Assembly: GCF_002099425.1 (NCBI RefSeq)
Contig: NW_018343953.1
Location: 9,000,001-9,064,000, forward strand
Direction of reading: 5' to 3'
Length of the DNA: 64,000 nucleotides
Source of the DNA: Phascolarctos cinereus
Lineage: Eukaryota > Chordata > Mammalia > Diprotodontia > Phascolarctidae
Below are positions 10,770 through 22,759 of this stretch, in pieces. The first letter of the stretch is position 1. Every line of letters starts with the position of its first letter. Under the pieces are notes generated by a model. It did no database searches. It worked only from the letters and a program-made list of their open reading frames with translations, and was not told where the DNA came from. The translations under genes were made by a program, and so were the position numbers.

Positions 10770-12000
10770 GTAACTATTGTCATCAGAGAAATGCATAATC
10801 AGAAGTAAATGATAAACTGGTTAATAAAGTTTCCCTGAACACTAAGTGGATTCCTTGTCAAGAATTTATCAGGTGACATTGATAAGAATCCTGCAATGAA
10901 TAGATGATGACTGGCATCATTGAAGAGAATATCTACATTAATGAAATCCCTGATTCATTGAAGAACTGAACCACATTGACTAAAAGCCTTTTGAATATTC
11001 AGTGTAATCCGAATCAAGACTTTGATTTTTGATAATTGAAATATGTTCTCTTTGAGTGGAAAATAAAAGATTGAAAAAAATTTTATCCCCTAGGAACTAA
11101 TATTTAAGTAAGAGTGTCAAGAAATGTGAAACAATTGTCCCCCTTTGTATTGCTTGATTTGTTGATTTAATTACTATTTTATTTTATGATATTTTATTTT
11201 CTTTCACATGAAAACTGAATATTTGATCTCAACTTCTATACACCTAAGTATTTATTGGTTTTCTTTTATTGCCTTCTTCTAAGTCTTCAGTAATTGGAAT
11301 TTTACTAATGGCAAACCTACGTGACGTAGGAAATTGTTCGTTCACCATTAGCATTGACTCAGAATATTCTATCTTTAACAAGGTTGTGGTTAGTCATTGC
11401 TCTTCATTCTCAAAGAGGACCAAAAAGACATTGTATTGAATTGTATTGTATTAAATTGCTTTCATTCATACCACAGGCCACTTATATACCATCACAAAAG
11501 TTTGTAGTAGTCAACATTTTCAATTTTATTTTCAATTACATAAATTTAGTGGTGAATTTTTATTTAATAATTTTAATTTTTACCTCCTTTATTGTGTAAG
11601 GAATTCTCCAGTCAAAATTTCTCTTATCTCAACAAAATTATGCTTTGTTCATATAACTGTCAGACTCTAATTCTTATTATCTATGCTTCTTGCTTCCTTT
11701 CTTTATTATAGTTTTCTACTTGCAATATAGATATGAGGGAAAGTAAGTAATTGTGTATTTTATTCTTACCATTCTCCTTTAGTATTATTTCTGGGCAAGT
11801 GGGCTCTGGTGGTTAGTTCAATTTTAATGGTAATGAAATTTATTATTATTTTTATGATTTGTATGTTTCTCTATTAAAGTCCCACTCCTTTGCTTTATTA
11901 TGTTAAGAAGACCTTGGGTTCTCAAAAATTAGGTCTTAACTTTGTAGGTCTTACTAAGATCTTGTATGTCAACCCAGTGCCTAACACTACCACTAATAAT
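10770..12000. other. Unassigned AT-rich sequence
   Basis: No gene seen. At about 11390-11440 the text cattctcaaagaggaccaaa resembles a common marsupial repeat start (TTCATTCTCGAAGAGGACCA), possibly RTE-SINE related; this is a weak call. A tattgtattgaattg microrepeat follows. The rest is plain. Confidence 0.45.
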
Positions 12001-12002
12001 AA

Positions 12003-12239
12003 TTAGCAGTTATATAGTGCCTTAAGATTTACAAAGTGCTTTAAAATATTGTTTTATTTTATAACTCTTTGAGGTAAGTGATATTGTTATCTCCATCTTA
12101 CAGATGGCAAAACCAAGGAAGAAAGAGGCTGAGAGCTTGGCCCAAGGTCATACAACTAGTAGATCACTGAGGTAGGATTTGAACTTGGGTCTTCCTGACA
12201 CCAAGTTTAACATTCTATCTACAGTGCCACCAAACTGCC
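12003..12239 (-). mobile_element. CORE-SINE (MIR/MAR1 type)
   Basis: Reverse-strand full-length copy. The tail cagttatatagtgccttaag is at the left, the CORE catcttacagatggcaaaac is in the middle, and the head complement aggtaggatttgaacttggg through gccaccaaactgcc is at the right. Confidence 0.85.
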
Positions 12240-12955
12240 GAATGAGAACATGTAATGTCATTCAAGGATTAGCCTAGTTAAGCTTTGAGAAGCTCCTCCA
12301 AAACTAACTACCAAATGGTAAAAATTTCTAGCCAAAGCAACTCACCAAGATTGTCTACCACAGAGGCAAAGGGCAGTTGCAATCTCCACATGAGAAATGA
12401 CCATCTTTGGGAACATAGGTCTTTGAATTTCAGACAATAATCTTCATGTGACTGTCCTATATCTATGGTTGTGTTGGCTTGATTGGAGGCAGCTGGTGAA
12501 ACGTGAGCTAGATCTATGAAATCTGCTGAATGAAGAACATATCCATTACAAGCGGCAGCAGTCCAGGAAAGGGTGTTAACTAACTAATGGGATAAGTAGG
12601 ACCACTGGGCTCCTGGAAGTCTCTATGAAGTTTGTCAGATTTTTTTTCCTATGAGTGTTATACTTGTTTAAACTGAAGCTGAAAGTGAACCCAGTGCTAT
12701 TGTACCTCTGACACCTTTTCCTTTCTGTTCCTATTTTTGCTGCGTCTCAGCTAATGGAATTATTTCCAGTGCTTCAACCCTATGTATGGTGACACAATCC
12801 AGACCCCAGAATCAGCAGCATGTTAGACTGGAAATGTTCTGTGTTGACTCTCTTTATGAAGGACATAATTGGAATATTAACTCCTTTGAAAGCATTTGGA
12901 CGAAAGCACCACGTATCAAAAGGCTGGATTTCAGTATCTGCTAAAAAAAAAAGAA
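12240..12955. other. Unassigned sequence
   Basis: No recognisable gene or repeat between the CORE-SINE and the microsatellite. Composition is ordinary for the window. Confidence 0.4.
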
Positions 12956-13146
12956 GAATGTGTATGTATGTATATATGTGTGTGTTTATATTTATGTATG
13001 TTTGTATTTTATATACATGCACACATATATGTCTATATGTGTGTATATACAACTTATATGTGTGTGTGCATATACATACATACATATATATATATATATA
13101 CATGTATATATATGTGTGTATATATACACACATATATATTTGTGTA
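12955..13146. repeat. Compound (TG/TA)n microsatellite
   Basis: Alternating purine-pyrimidine tract of mixed TGTA, TATA and TGTG units, about 190 bases, ending directly at a SINE. It creates long false open frames in several phases on both strands. Confidence 0.9.
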
Positions 13147-13147
13147 T

Positions 13148-13411
13148 GGGGAAGCTAGGTGGTACAATGGAAAGAGTATAGGATCTGAAGTCAGGAAAAC
13201 TCATCTTCCCAAGTTCAAATTTGGCCTCAGATACTTATTATCTGTGTGACCCTGGGCAAATCACTTAACCCTGTGTGCCTTGGTTCCTCATCTGTAAAAT
13301 GAGCTGGAGAAGGAAATAGCAAATCGCTCCAGTATCTCTGCCAAGAAGACCTTAAATGGGGTCACCAAAAATTGGATATGACTGAAAAATGATTGAACTA
13401 CAACAAATAAA
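13148..13411 (+). mobile_element. tRNA-derived SINE, long-tail type (WSINE-like)
   Basis: Starts ggggaagctaggtggtacaa, has the B-box segment gttcaaatttggcc and ctgtgtgaccctgggcaaat, then the long-tail module gctggagaaggaaatagcaa, gccaagaagacc, and ttggatatgactgaaaa before an ACAACAAATAA end. It then runs into a (CA)n tract. Full length, moderately diverged. Confidence 0.9.
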
Positions 13412-13470
13412 CACACACATACACACACACACACACACACACATACACACACCCATGCACACATACACAC
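13412..13470. repeat. (CA)n microsatellite
   Basis: CA repeat with a few T interruptions. It probably grew out of the A-rich end of the preceding SINE. Confidence 0.9.
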
Positions 13471-13486
13471 ACTCACAGAGGTGACT

Positions 13487-13553
13487 GTAGCTGCATTTGA
13501 ACTCAGGTCTTCCTCACTGTAATGCTTTATTGACTAAGTCACCTAGCTCATAT
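13487..13553 (-). mobile_element. SINE head fragment
   Basis: catttgaactcaggtcttcc and aagtcacctagctca are the reverse complement of the marsupial SINE tRNA-like head. The rest of the element is missing. Confidence 0.65.
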
Positions 13554-13554
13554 T

Positions 13555-13805
13555 TACACATGAATACAGATGCATACATGTATATGTTTATATACATGCA
13601 AATATGTGAATGCCTGCGTATATGTATATATCCACACATGTACTTTACCGTACACATCATATATGTGGACACATACATAGGTGCAGGCATATTTATATGT
13701 CTGTGCACAGGTTCACACAATAGTAGATCTACATGAAGATAGGTGTGTGTATATATATATGTGTGTGTATATGTATGTATATATTCACATATGCTTGTGT
13801 GTATG
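13555..13805. repeat. Degenerate (CATA/TATG)n tract
   Basis: About 250 bases of mixed TATG, CATA and CACA units, much more interrupted than the neighbouring pure tracts. Confidence 0.75.
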
Positions 13806-13810
13806 TATTG

Positions 13811-14030
13811 GCTACAGCACTTGTCTTTGAGTCAGGAAGATGAGTTCTAATCTAGTTTCAGGCAGTTATTAGCTGTGTGATATTGGTAAGTCACTTGTTC
13901 ATTTTCTGTTTAAGTTTCCTCATCTGTAAAATAAGGTTAATAATAGCACTTATCTCCCAGGGTTGTGAAGACAAAATGAGATAATATTTGTAAAATGCTT
14001 TGCAGACTTCAAAACACTGTATAAATACTA
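13811..14030 (+). mobile_element. CORE-SINE (MIR/MAR1 type)
   Basis: ttgagtcaggaagatgagtt, ttagctgtgtgatattggta, cctcatctgtaaaataagg and tgtaaaatgctttgcagact give the full order head, CORE and tail. A short (GT)n tract follows at 14033-14075. Confidence 0.85.
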
Positions 14031-14427
14031 GCTAGTGTGTGTGTGTATGTGCACATATGAGTGTGTGTGCATGTGTGCTAAATTGTTTGTACTAAATTGA
14101 GACTTAGGGCTAGATTAGAAAGAAAAAAATCACATTAAATGGTCTTAGTTAATACATTTTATGAAGTTATGTTAACCACTCTAAGACATAGAGGGAAATT
14201 ACTCTATTAGGATTTGTGTACACCTGCTCTTCTTCTAGCCAGTTTAAAAAGTGTTTTATCTTTTCTATACTTTCCGAGTTGAGGAAATGAAATCACATCA
14301 CTAATGGTGTGAGATTCAAAAAACACACAACTTTGAAAGTTACATATAATAATATTTCAGTTAGCATAGATATTGTTATAAAATAAACCCAAATACGGGC
14401 TGATATCATTATGTGACCATATGTGCA

Positions 14428-14730
14428 AGAATTCAATCAATCAATAAGCATTTATTAAGCATCTATCATGTTTCAGGCACTGTGTTAAGCACTAAGGTAA
14501 CAAAGAGAAAAATCAAAGAGTTCTCTTCCTCAGGGAGCTTGCATTCTGATGGAGAGAGAATATGTACATTGATAATGATGGACTGTATATAAAAGGAACA
14601 CAAGTTCATTTTGGAAGGGAGGGAACTAGAAGCTGTGGGTTGGGAATGAGAAGCAAAGTCTTCAGGTAAACAGTAGTATTTAATCTCGGTTTTGAAGGAA
14701 ACCAGGGAAATAGTCTTTTAGGAGCTGGTT
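14428..14730 (-). mobile_element. L2 LINE 3' portion
   Basis: Begins tcaatcaatcaataagcatt and tttcaggcactgtgttaagc, the reverse complement of the marsupial L2 3' end, and continues through cagggagcttgcattctgat and tttgaaggaaaccagggaa. All of this is 3'UTR and distal ORF2 of L2 on the minus strand. Confidence 0.85.
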
Positions 14731-14734
14731 AACG

Positions 14735-17532
14735 CTACAGCAATAATTCACCTTCAGTTCTCTGTTCTAATAGAGCTAAAACTATTTTTTTATTTTTAAA
14801 GAAACATTCAAATAACCTTACTTAAAATTATGCCTATGCAACACCAGAACATTAGAGACCTTAGTTAAGTTAACAAATAAAGGGCTAACCTGCTTGAATT
14901 CACATGGACCAAAGAGGTTGTTAGAATGTTTGACTTTTCTGTTGGTTGTGATGGCATTGTGTAGATACTATAAGTATTAAACCAATACAGATTGTTGGGT
15001 TTTGTTGAATTCTACTTGGAACAAAACCAATGCTATTTCCCTTGTAGAGACCCAACCAGACATTCCAAGCTAGACTCACATTGGTTTCCAATAGGGTTTT
15101 GTTGTTTTTGTGGCCTGGAAACAGAAAATCTGCTGCAGTACGATTTATCTTTTATCCTGCTTGCCTTTTTTTTTCCCACCTTTGCTCCCACACCCCACAT
15201 CCCCTGTAAGTGGTAGAAGTATATTTGAAGTGTGAATGTCACTTCATGCTATTTTTTCCCTTGGGGGAGCTCACATAGCACCCATGACCCTTGGCTGTGT
15301 CCCTGAGATGTTGTAGTCATTTGCAGTTAAGGGTAATTGGCAGCAGAATACACTTTGTTCTGTACAGTGTTAAAAAATGGGCCACTTTGTTTTGTCAACC
15401 TTCATGAACTTCCTTTCACTTCAATGGAGGAGTGCAACATTTGTGTAAGAAAGAAATATTGTCTTCGATGGGAAATGTATTCCATGTGTGTTATAATTTA
15501 TATTATGACAGATCTTTCTTGAGCTTACACTATTTTTATTCACATGGTGGAGACTTTATCAATCCTTTTTTTTTCTTTTTAAAAGGTGGTGGGAATATAT
15601 ACTTTGAGACAACCATAATTTTTATTTGTGGAAATATGTGATAAATGTGAACAATAAATTTATATTTAAAGTTCCATTTGTATCTGATTTCCTTAATAAA
15701 TCTGGATAAATTGTCTGCTCATTTTTTCATATGTAAAGTATTAGGAACAAACATTCCCAGTCTAATTGAAAAATCTGTCTTTACCAGGCATATGGAGCTA
15801 AGTTAAAAAATACAATGAGGGATGGAATGACTATTTCAAGACCTTTAGCTTGAAATTGTAGTGCCTGCTGTATCCCTTTCCACCAGCACCTTCCACTTCC
15901 CCTTTGCCCCTTAATGTCATTCACCAAGTGACCTTAAAGGGCTCCAAGATACAGTAGCCTCAGAAAGCCGCTGTCACTATTGTTGATCAGTAGCTTAGCC
16001 TGCATGGTTTTTTGAGCGTTTCCTTTCCTGCACGGGTTTGATTCCCCACTGAGGAAGCCTTGCAGAGATGTGGGATTTGCTATGAAAATACAACTCATCT
16101 ACTAGTGAATGGCATCCTAGATGATGGCAGAATGGGATAGGTCAGCTCACCAGTAGACAAAAGAGCAGCAGTTGTGATAGAAGCAGATAAAATGCATGGG
16201 AAATGAGCAACCAAGGAGTGGAATGACTGCCAAGGAGGAAGCAGAAGGGTGTCTAGGAAACAACTCTGGCTCTCCTGCTTTAGTTTACCCTCAGCTTTGG
16301 AAGGCAAATATACATCAGGCTTATTAGAGGCCCCAAGCCTATCAAGGCTTCCTTGTTCTTCCCTGACATCACGGAGAGCTAAAGTCCTTCCACTCATTGA
16401 AGGCGTCAAGCTCTACCACAGGGGGACTTTATTAAATACTATAATTCCATTCCCCTAAACTAAAACCCTTTGACACTTCCCCTGACAGTAATCTATTCCT
16501 TGCAGAACTCAGGGACCTGCTAAGGCCACAGAATGTTTTCATTAGAGAGCTGTGGGCCTCTGCTCATCTGCTGATTTCCCTTAAATTCTGTCACTTAAAG
16601 AACCTCTGCAGACTTTGAGATAAAAGCAAGACACCATTCAGAAGTTACAATCAGGACAGATCTAAGGAGTCTTAAATTTGGCACTTATTTTCCTAATGCT
16701 TCTGACGCTTTTGCCTCGCTGATGGACTTGGCCAAAACAGTTAAGAAATTCAATGCAGACTGCCCAAAATGGAAGCAAAGGGGGATAGCAATCTTCAGTC
16801 ATTTAGGTTTGTTACTAATGTCCTGTTGTTTGGTGAGGTCAGTGACTATTGCTATAAGACCATGGTAGCACTCTCTTTTCTGTATCTGAGGCACCTCAAA
16901 GACTATGTGCACTGTACTGCATTGTGGTTTAAAGACACCTTGTAATTTAGGGAGTACACAGTTGGTATTTCAGAGCTACTTAGCTCAGGAAATAGTGAAA
17001 CACTATTTTTATCAAACCCTGATTAACCAGAATGTTCAGGGTATGGGATAATTGAATTTACTGGTTAGCTAAAGTTCTTTAAAACACACATACACACATG
17101 CAATGACTTTTTTGTTTGTTTTAACCCTTGTGGAAAATCTTTCTAAAATTAACTTATTGACTAGACTTTCTTGACTTGGGAAACAGAGTCTATGGAACAT
17201 GATTTCAAGACTATCAGACTGAGTATTGAGTGTATTATTTTAAAAGTGCAAGAATGCGGATAAATCTGGACAAAGTGGAAAGACCAGAGTTGAGGGGGTA
17301 TTGATCTCAAGACATCACCTGGAATTTGTTTTAACCTCTCTAAATTCCTGTTAGTTGCTTTACAAGGTGTTTCTTTTTTTTTTTTTTATTAAAACAAGGT
17401 TTAGTAAAATCTACCTAATTCCAGCTCCAAATTCTATGATCTTATGATCTTACGAAGGCACAGTTCTAGTTAAACAAGGCCTTAACGCTCTTTACTATGG
17501 TCTCACCTTTTGAGGGGCTCCTAGACTTCTTT
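14735..17532. other. Long unassigned stretch
   Basis: About 2.8 kb without a recognisable repeat, gene or RNA. The open frames on both strands are below 105 codons, match nothing I know and lack splice or initiation context. A tRNA B-box lookalike at 16034-16044 was examined and rejected. Such a repeat-poor stretch in a repeat-dense window may hold conserved noncoding sequence. Confidence 0.45.
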
Positions 17533-17546
17533 AAAAGCTCATCCAG

Positions 17547-17715
17547 GGGCAGTTAGGTGGCACAGTAGACAGAGCACTGGCCTTGAAGTCATGAGGACCT
17601 GAGTTCAAATCTGCTCTCAGACCAAATACTTGACACTTAACTAGCTGTGTGACCCTGGGCAAGTCACTTAACCCCAACTGCCTTAAAAAAAAAAAAGAAA
17701 AAAAAGAAAGAAAAA
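17547..17715 (+). mobile_element. Young tRNA-derived SINE (short-tail WSINE type)
   Basis: Complete copy from ggggcagttaggtggcacag through gttcaaatctgctctcagac and gggcaagtcacttaacccca to a poly-A tail. An exact 14-base target duplication, AAAAGCTCATCCAG, lies at 17533-17546 and 17716-17729. Low divergence plus intact duplications mean a recent insertion. Confidence 0.95.
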
Positions 17716-17729
17716 AAAAGCTCATCCAG

Positions 17730-19440
17730 TCATTTCTGCCTTTTCTGCTTAAATATCTCCATTAACTATGTTGAAAAGGCCAAGCCTTTTCTTTATTTTA
17801 ATTTCCTGCTTCCAGTGTAAGCATAATAGCAATCTAGAGTGAAGTTGGATATTATTCTATATGATGAATCCTCTGCAATACCAAGATTTGTCTGCAATGG
17901 TGAAAGGAATATTATTTTGAGTTTCACAGAATTTGCGAACAAAGTTTCTTGAGTGTAGCTATGCATTCACACTAAGAACTCTTGTGCACTGTGTTCAGAT
18001 CAAAGGTTCATTCTAATTTTTGCAGACCTAAGTTATATGCTACAAGTTCCCTTTTCAACCACGAGCATAGACTTTCCCATCCTGGAGCACTAAAAGAGGC
18101 TACTTGCTTTGATATGTGAGTTGATTGTCCTAAGTGCCCTACACTTAACATTGATGTTGCAAGAAAATAAAGACACCTGGAGCTAACAGACTGAACCAGA
18201 GATTTCCTTAAGCAATCTCTATGAGTATTACAGGCTTCAGTTTTGCAAATACACTATGCATATTTTAGTATCAAGAAGGAAAGTTAAACCAAATTATTGC
18301 ACCTTAACTGATCTCTATCCAGCAACATTCCAAGCCAGATTATAATATTTCTATCAGCACTTAGTTTCAGTGGCCTCATTTCCTATTCTATGATCTCTTC
18401 ATCTTTCATATTGTTTCTAGGAAAATTACACACATATATTTTTAAATGACTATGTTCACATTAGCGTTATGGAATAGGACATATTTTACTAGGCTACAAC
18501 CTGTTTGAACAATAAATGGCAAATGCAACTCTGTAATAGTGACATGATGCTAAGAAATGTTCTTTGATGACTTCAACTATATTTTTTCCATACTGTTTCT
18601 ATTGTTAATGTCAAAAAATATAAAACCAAATTATAGTTCCTCCTTTTTTTATTATGGGACGTTTTATAGCTGTCAGAAAAAGGCGTATTTCACTGTTCCC
18701 ATACTCATAAAATTCAAATTGTTACTATCCTTTATAAATTTTCCCTTGCTTTTCTTCAGTAAATGGAAAATCATCTTTTGTTAAAATGATGACCCTGCAC
18801 TCAGTGCTATGGAGGAGACAGTGATGATAAAGTGTCATCACAGTAAAATAAGTTTTCCCCACTTTTATTTAGTACAGATCTTTTTTAAAAAATCCATATA
18901 AAACAAGACTGGAAGGAATAAAAAAGATACTTCTACACTTTTAAAATGAGGTGTTAGAATCATTTCTTAATTATCCATTGTAAGGAAGGTATGTATATAT
19001 GTGTGAAATTTTTATTGGGTGCAGGGGCGGGAAGGTGGGTTTGATGTTGTAAATTATCATAGAGTCTGGATGAATGAAATTCTCAGATATTCCTCAAATC
19101 TTATTTTGAACCCAGAGTTTCAACCACCTAATCAAACTTTGTTTCAGAGCTGTTAACAAGGAGCCAGGTTGATTGATTTGAATACTAACAATTTTCATTT
19201 GTTCAGCCCTGCTTTTGATGGTGAGGACAATGAACAATGAAGCTTATTAAAAATAGGAAAAGCAGAAGAGAGGGGAAAGAAAAGGAAAATGAACAATTAG
19301 GGGCTTAGAAGAGCCCCTAAATAAAAAAATGAGGCCCCTCCATTGTTCATAATATCATAATTTGCAAAAGTTTTGTAGAATATAGAAGTAAATGGTGGCA
19401 AGCAAACCTATTTGGCATACATTATGTCCTCAAATTTATT
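17730..19440. other. Long unassigned stretch
   Basis: About 1.7 kb with no recognisable repeat. Around 19228-19350 there are three SOX-like ACAATG/CATTGTT words (two in tandem at acaatgaacaatg), which fits, but does not prove, regulatory sequence. Confidence 0.45.
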
Positions 19441-19447
19441 TTTTCAA

Positions 19448-20160
19448 ATAATCAATCAATCAATCAACCAATAAGCATTTAATTAGTCCTATGATATATA
19501 TCAGGTACTGTGCTAGGAATTGAAAACAAAAAGACAAAAAACGAAATAGTACAGTCCTCAGGAAGCTCACATTCTATCTGATGAACAATGTGTACGCTTC
19601 AACATAGAAATGCACAGTAAATATAAGAATAAGAGCAAAAATAGCAGCTGGGGGAGGGGATCAGGAAAAGTCTGATGGCGGAATGGTAGTTTAAAGCAGG
19701 AGATTCTAGGAAGCAGAGTGTACTTCAAGTCAATCCAGCTGTAACATAGAATTTATGAAGGTGAATACTTGGAAAGGTTATATTGGAACAAGGTTTGGTC
19801 CTAGAAGTAAAAGTAAGCTAGCTACTGAAGTTTATTGAGCAGAGAAGACCTGTGCTTTTTGCCCATCTTGTGGGGGATGCATTGAAAAGGCAAGAGACTT
19901 GAAGAAGGGATACCAATTTAGAAGCTCTTGCAATAGGCCGGGCAAGACAAAATGAGAGTCTAAACTAAGGTTGTGGCCGCGTGAGTGGAGAAAAGGAGTT
20001 ATATGCTTCACGTCATAAAATCAGCAATATTTGACTGTTGATTGTATCTTTGGGATGAGAAAGAGTGAAGAGTCGAGGATGACAACAATGTTGTAAATGT
20101 GGGTGACTAGAAAAATGGTAGTGTCCTGGGGAGAAATAGGGAATACATGTATTTTGTGAA
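19448..20160 (-). mobile_element. L2 LINE, 3' end to distal ORF2
   Basis: Starts aatcaatcaatcaatcaacc with the L2 3' motif atatatcaggtactgtgcta, then ctcaggaagctcacattcta, gtttattgagcagagaagac at about 19830, and aagagtcgaggatgacaaca at about 20070. This is one continuous reverse-strand L2 of roughly 700 bases, fairly decayed. Confidence 0.8.
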
Positions 20161-20388
20161 AAACAAACAGAAAAATATTAAGTCATATTTATAGTACAGA
20201 AATTTTTCTTGGACTTTTTTTTGTTGTGCCTGCATTTATAGGAGAAATTTTATTGAAAGAATATAATAAATTTACTAATCATGAATGAGACAGAAGATTT
20301 CAAAATTTCACTAATGTGAAATTTCAAGCCAGATTTACTTTTCTGGTTTGATTTTGTCACATGACAGATGACCACCAACCAACACTCA

Positions 20389-20425
20389 CTCACTCTCTCT
20401 CTCTGTCTCGCTCTCTGTCTCTCTG

Positions 20426-20458
<33 letters not shown>

Positions 20459-20522
20459 TTGTCTCTGTCTGTCTCTCTGTCTGTCTCTCTGTCTCTGTTT
20501 CTGTCTCTGTCTCTCTCTCTCC
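20389..20522. repeat. (CTCTGT)n-type microsatellite
   Basis: Pure pyrimidine-rich tract built of CTCT, CTGT and CTGTCT units, about 134 bases. It explains the Ser/Leu-rich and Arg/Glu/Thr-rich open frames that overlap it. Confidence 0.9.
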
Positions 20523-20529
20523 CATTTCA

Positions 20530-22440
20530 AGATGCTTTCATTTTATTGAAAAGGGAACAAACCATTTATATTTAAGTAACTCCTTTTGATCACTTAAGAA
20601 ATGTTGGATATAACAAATTCCTCCTTCAGTTTCTCGTGGCCTCATAGACATTGAATAAATGGTCAGGGACCTTTGGCCTCCTTGGTTCACATGGAGAACA
20701 AGAATGGGCAGTAACTGAGATTCAATTTCTTACCTTCAATTCTAAACGCAACATGGGGGGAAAGGGGGCGTGTGTGAATCTTCTGCAGGTGGGATTTTGG
20801 TCATTAGCTTGGTCATATACTTCATTTTCTCTGCTCACCTGACTTTTAAAGCTACTCATTAAAGAGTGTTAACAAGCAGTAACACAAAGCATTACTACAA
20901 AGCTTTAGAGAAAACAAAAGAGGAGAATAAGGGAGGAGGAGGAGGAGGAGAACACAAGAATAGTCAGAGTCAGCCAAACCTAGGGCAAAGTAAATGAAAA
21001 TGTTTCAGTGGCAGGTATTTTATTTTTTTCTTTGCAGCAGAGGGGAGGTAGTGGCAGCAGGATAAAGGGAAAGGAGAGGAAAAGACAAAACTGATATTAT
21101 TTTGGGAAAGAGCTAATAAACACTATAGAAACATTAAACATTGCATATAATTCATATTCTACAGAAGTAGTCTTATACCTTGGATTGTTTTTTTGACCAA
21201 AAAAGATGACCACTTTTCAGTCAATAAAAATAACAACTTTTCCAAATACTTAAAAAAGTCCTATATTAGAGAAACATTATATGTCCATAGATCTAGAACG
21301 GAAAGCAACAAATGTAAGGAAGATTAGGAACGGAAAGCAACAAATGTAAGGAAGATTAGGGGAAAAAATTGCTGTAGAAGTCAAATGGAGGAAAAAAAAA
21401 GACCTTTAAGCACTAAACCCCAAATGACAAATGACCCTCTGATGGAAACAATGTATGACCTATCCCACATTTAGGAATGATTCCATATGGCTTTCCCACA
21501 AGAATCTCTTCAGGATTCTTTGATTCTATAAATTGCTCCACCTCATGCCCAAATCTCTGAAATTTGATGTTTCTATTCAGTTTCAAACCCCTTTGCAATA
21601 GAAGGCATTTGTAGTTCACTAAGGAAAAAAAAAAGCTGGGGTGGGGGTTGGGGTGCAGAGAAAAAAAGGTAGGATCTGTTTGATGAGACAAGTGTTCTTC
21701 CCTGGAGTCAAGCTGATGCTGAAGTTTATGTAGCGACCTGCCCATTAGCTCTCTCTAGTAACTTTTATCCAGGCAGCCAGCCCCAACAGCAATTCAGGTA
21801 GAGGTGAATAACGTCTGTCATTGTCTCAGCCGCCATGAGGTTTCTCAGCTCAATGCTGCACTTGAATGACACTCTGTTATTATGCTATATTTAGGCAATG
21901 AAAGGTGTAATTAGCTTTGTTCTGCTGCAAACTGATCCTGCCTCCCATGCATGATAAAGGGTAATAAAATAGGCGGGCAGATATAAAAACCTGAATAAGC
22001 ATATTATGCTGGGGAATTTCATGACCCTCAAACTGTTGAAAGAACCAGGGAAAGGGAGCCTTCTGTGTCTTCAAAAGCCTGATGAGGAAGGTTGTCAGTA
22101 GGGGCCATCCAAGTACCCATACCTAGGCACTCCAGGTCTCAAGAGAGCAGATATTTAATCAACTCCCCCTACTACAGTGGACACTCTATAATTGATGATA
22201 TTTTCTTGGTGACTGCTTTCCACTATAATACCTAATTTCCTTTGAAGGCATGCTGGGAGAAGAGGTTTTGTCTCACTGCCATTCATAATTTAGGCCTTAT
22301 ATTATACAGGGTCTATCTCCTTTCTTTGACTATCAAACTACTTTATATTGTTCTTTCCAGAAGTCACTTGGAATTTGAGTTGACTATTTTTGTCACAACA
22401 CATATCACTGCAAGAATGTTGCTAATCAGAATCATCCTTG
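20530..22440. other. Mostly unique sequence, possible conserved noncoding block
   Basis: No known repeat in about 1.9 kb except a short (AGG)n at 20935-20952 and a tandem duplication at 21296-21359. The part at about 21820-22080 has balanced composition and homeodomain-like words (gtgtaattagc, gcatgataaagg, catattatgc), typical of vertebrate conserved noncoding elements. No protein family is recognisable in the 110-codon minus-strand frame at 21413-21745. Confidence 0.4.
21296..21359. repeat. Perfect tandem duplication, 2 x 32 bases
   Basis: Units 21296-21327 and 21328-21359 are identical, each starting gaacggaaagcaacaaatgt. The unit is not simple-sequence DNA, so this is a recent small duplication or an assembly artefact. 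Confidence 0.95.
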
Positions 22441-22454
22441 TAATAATAAGAACA

Positions 22455-22748
22455 ACATTAAAAACAAAAAGTATTTATGGATTTAAAGCTAATATTTTAA
22501 GGTTTGCAAAGCACTTTACACTTATTATCTCATTTTATCCTCAAACACACACATACCCACACATACACAAAACAACAACTTGAGAGGTAGATGGTATTAT
22601 TATCCTCATTTTGTAGATGAGAAAATTGAGACAGAAGTTAAGTCACTTGCCCAAGGTCACACAACTTGTGAGTATGTGTGTGAGATAGGATTTAAACCTA
22701 GTTCTTCCTGACATTGAGTCCACTGTTCTACCTACTATATCACGCTGC
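22455..22748 (-). mobile_element. CORE-SINE (MIR/MAR1 type) with a CA insert
   Basis: Tail text aaggtttgcaaagcacttta and CORE cctcattttgtagatgagaa precede head complement ttcttcctgacattgagtcc, all reverse strand. A cacacacatacccacacat run at about 22545-22570 lengthens the middle of the element. Confidence 0.85.
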
Positions 22749-22759
22749 TTCTGAGATGA

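Noticed and set aside
12780-13249. Several overlapping 70-117 codon Tyr/Ile/Val/Cys-rich frames on both strands
   Set aside because: Artefacts of the TG/TA microsatellite and the adjoining SINE.
13412-14075. CRISPR-like regular repeats
   Set aside because: The repeats are simple CA/TG microsatellites without spacers, in a vertebrate genome.
15985-16055. tRNA-like A and B boxes (tagcttagcctg and ggtttgattcc at 16034-16044)
   Set aside because: The B box is good, but the T stem pairs only about three bases and no acceptor or anticodon stem forms, so a tRNA gene is not supported.
20250-20589. Arg/Glu/Thr-rich and Ser/Leu-rich frames
   Set aside because: Translation of the (CTCTGT)n tract.
21413-21745. 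110-codon minus-strand frame in repeat-free DNA
   Set aside because: No recognisable family, no splice-site or promoter context, and length is within chance expectation for a window of this size.
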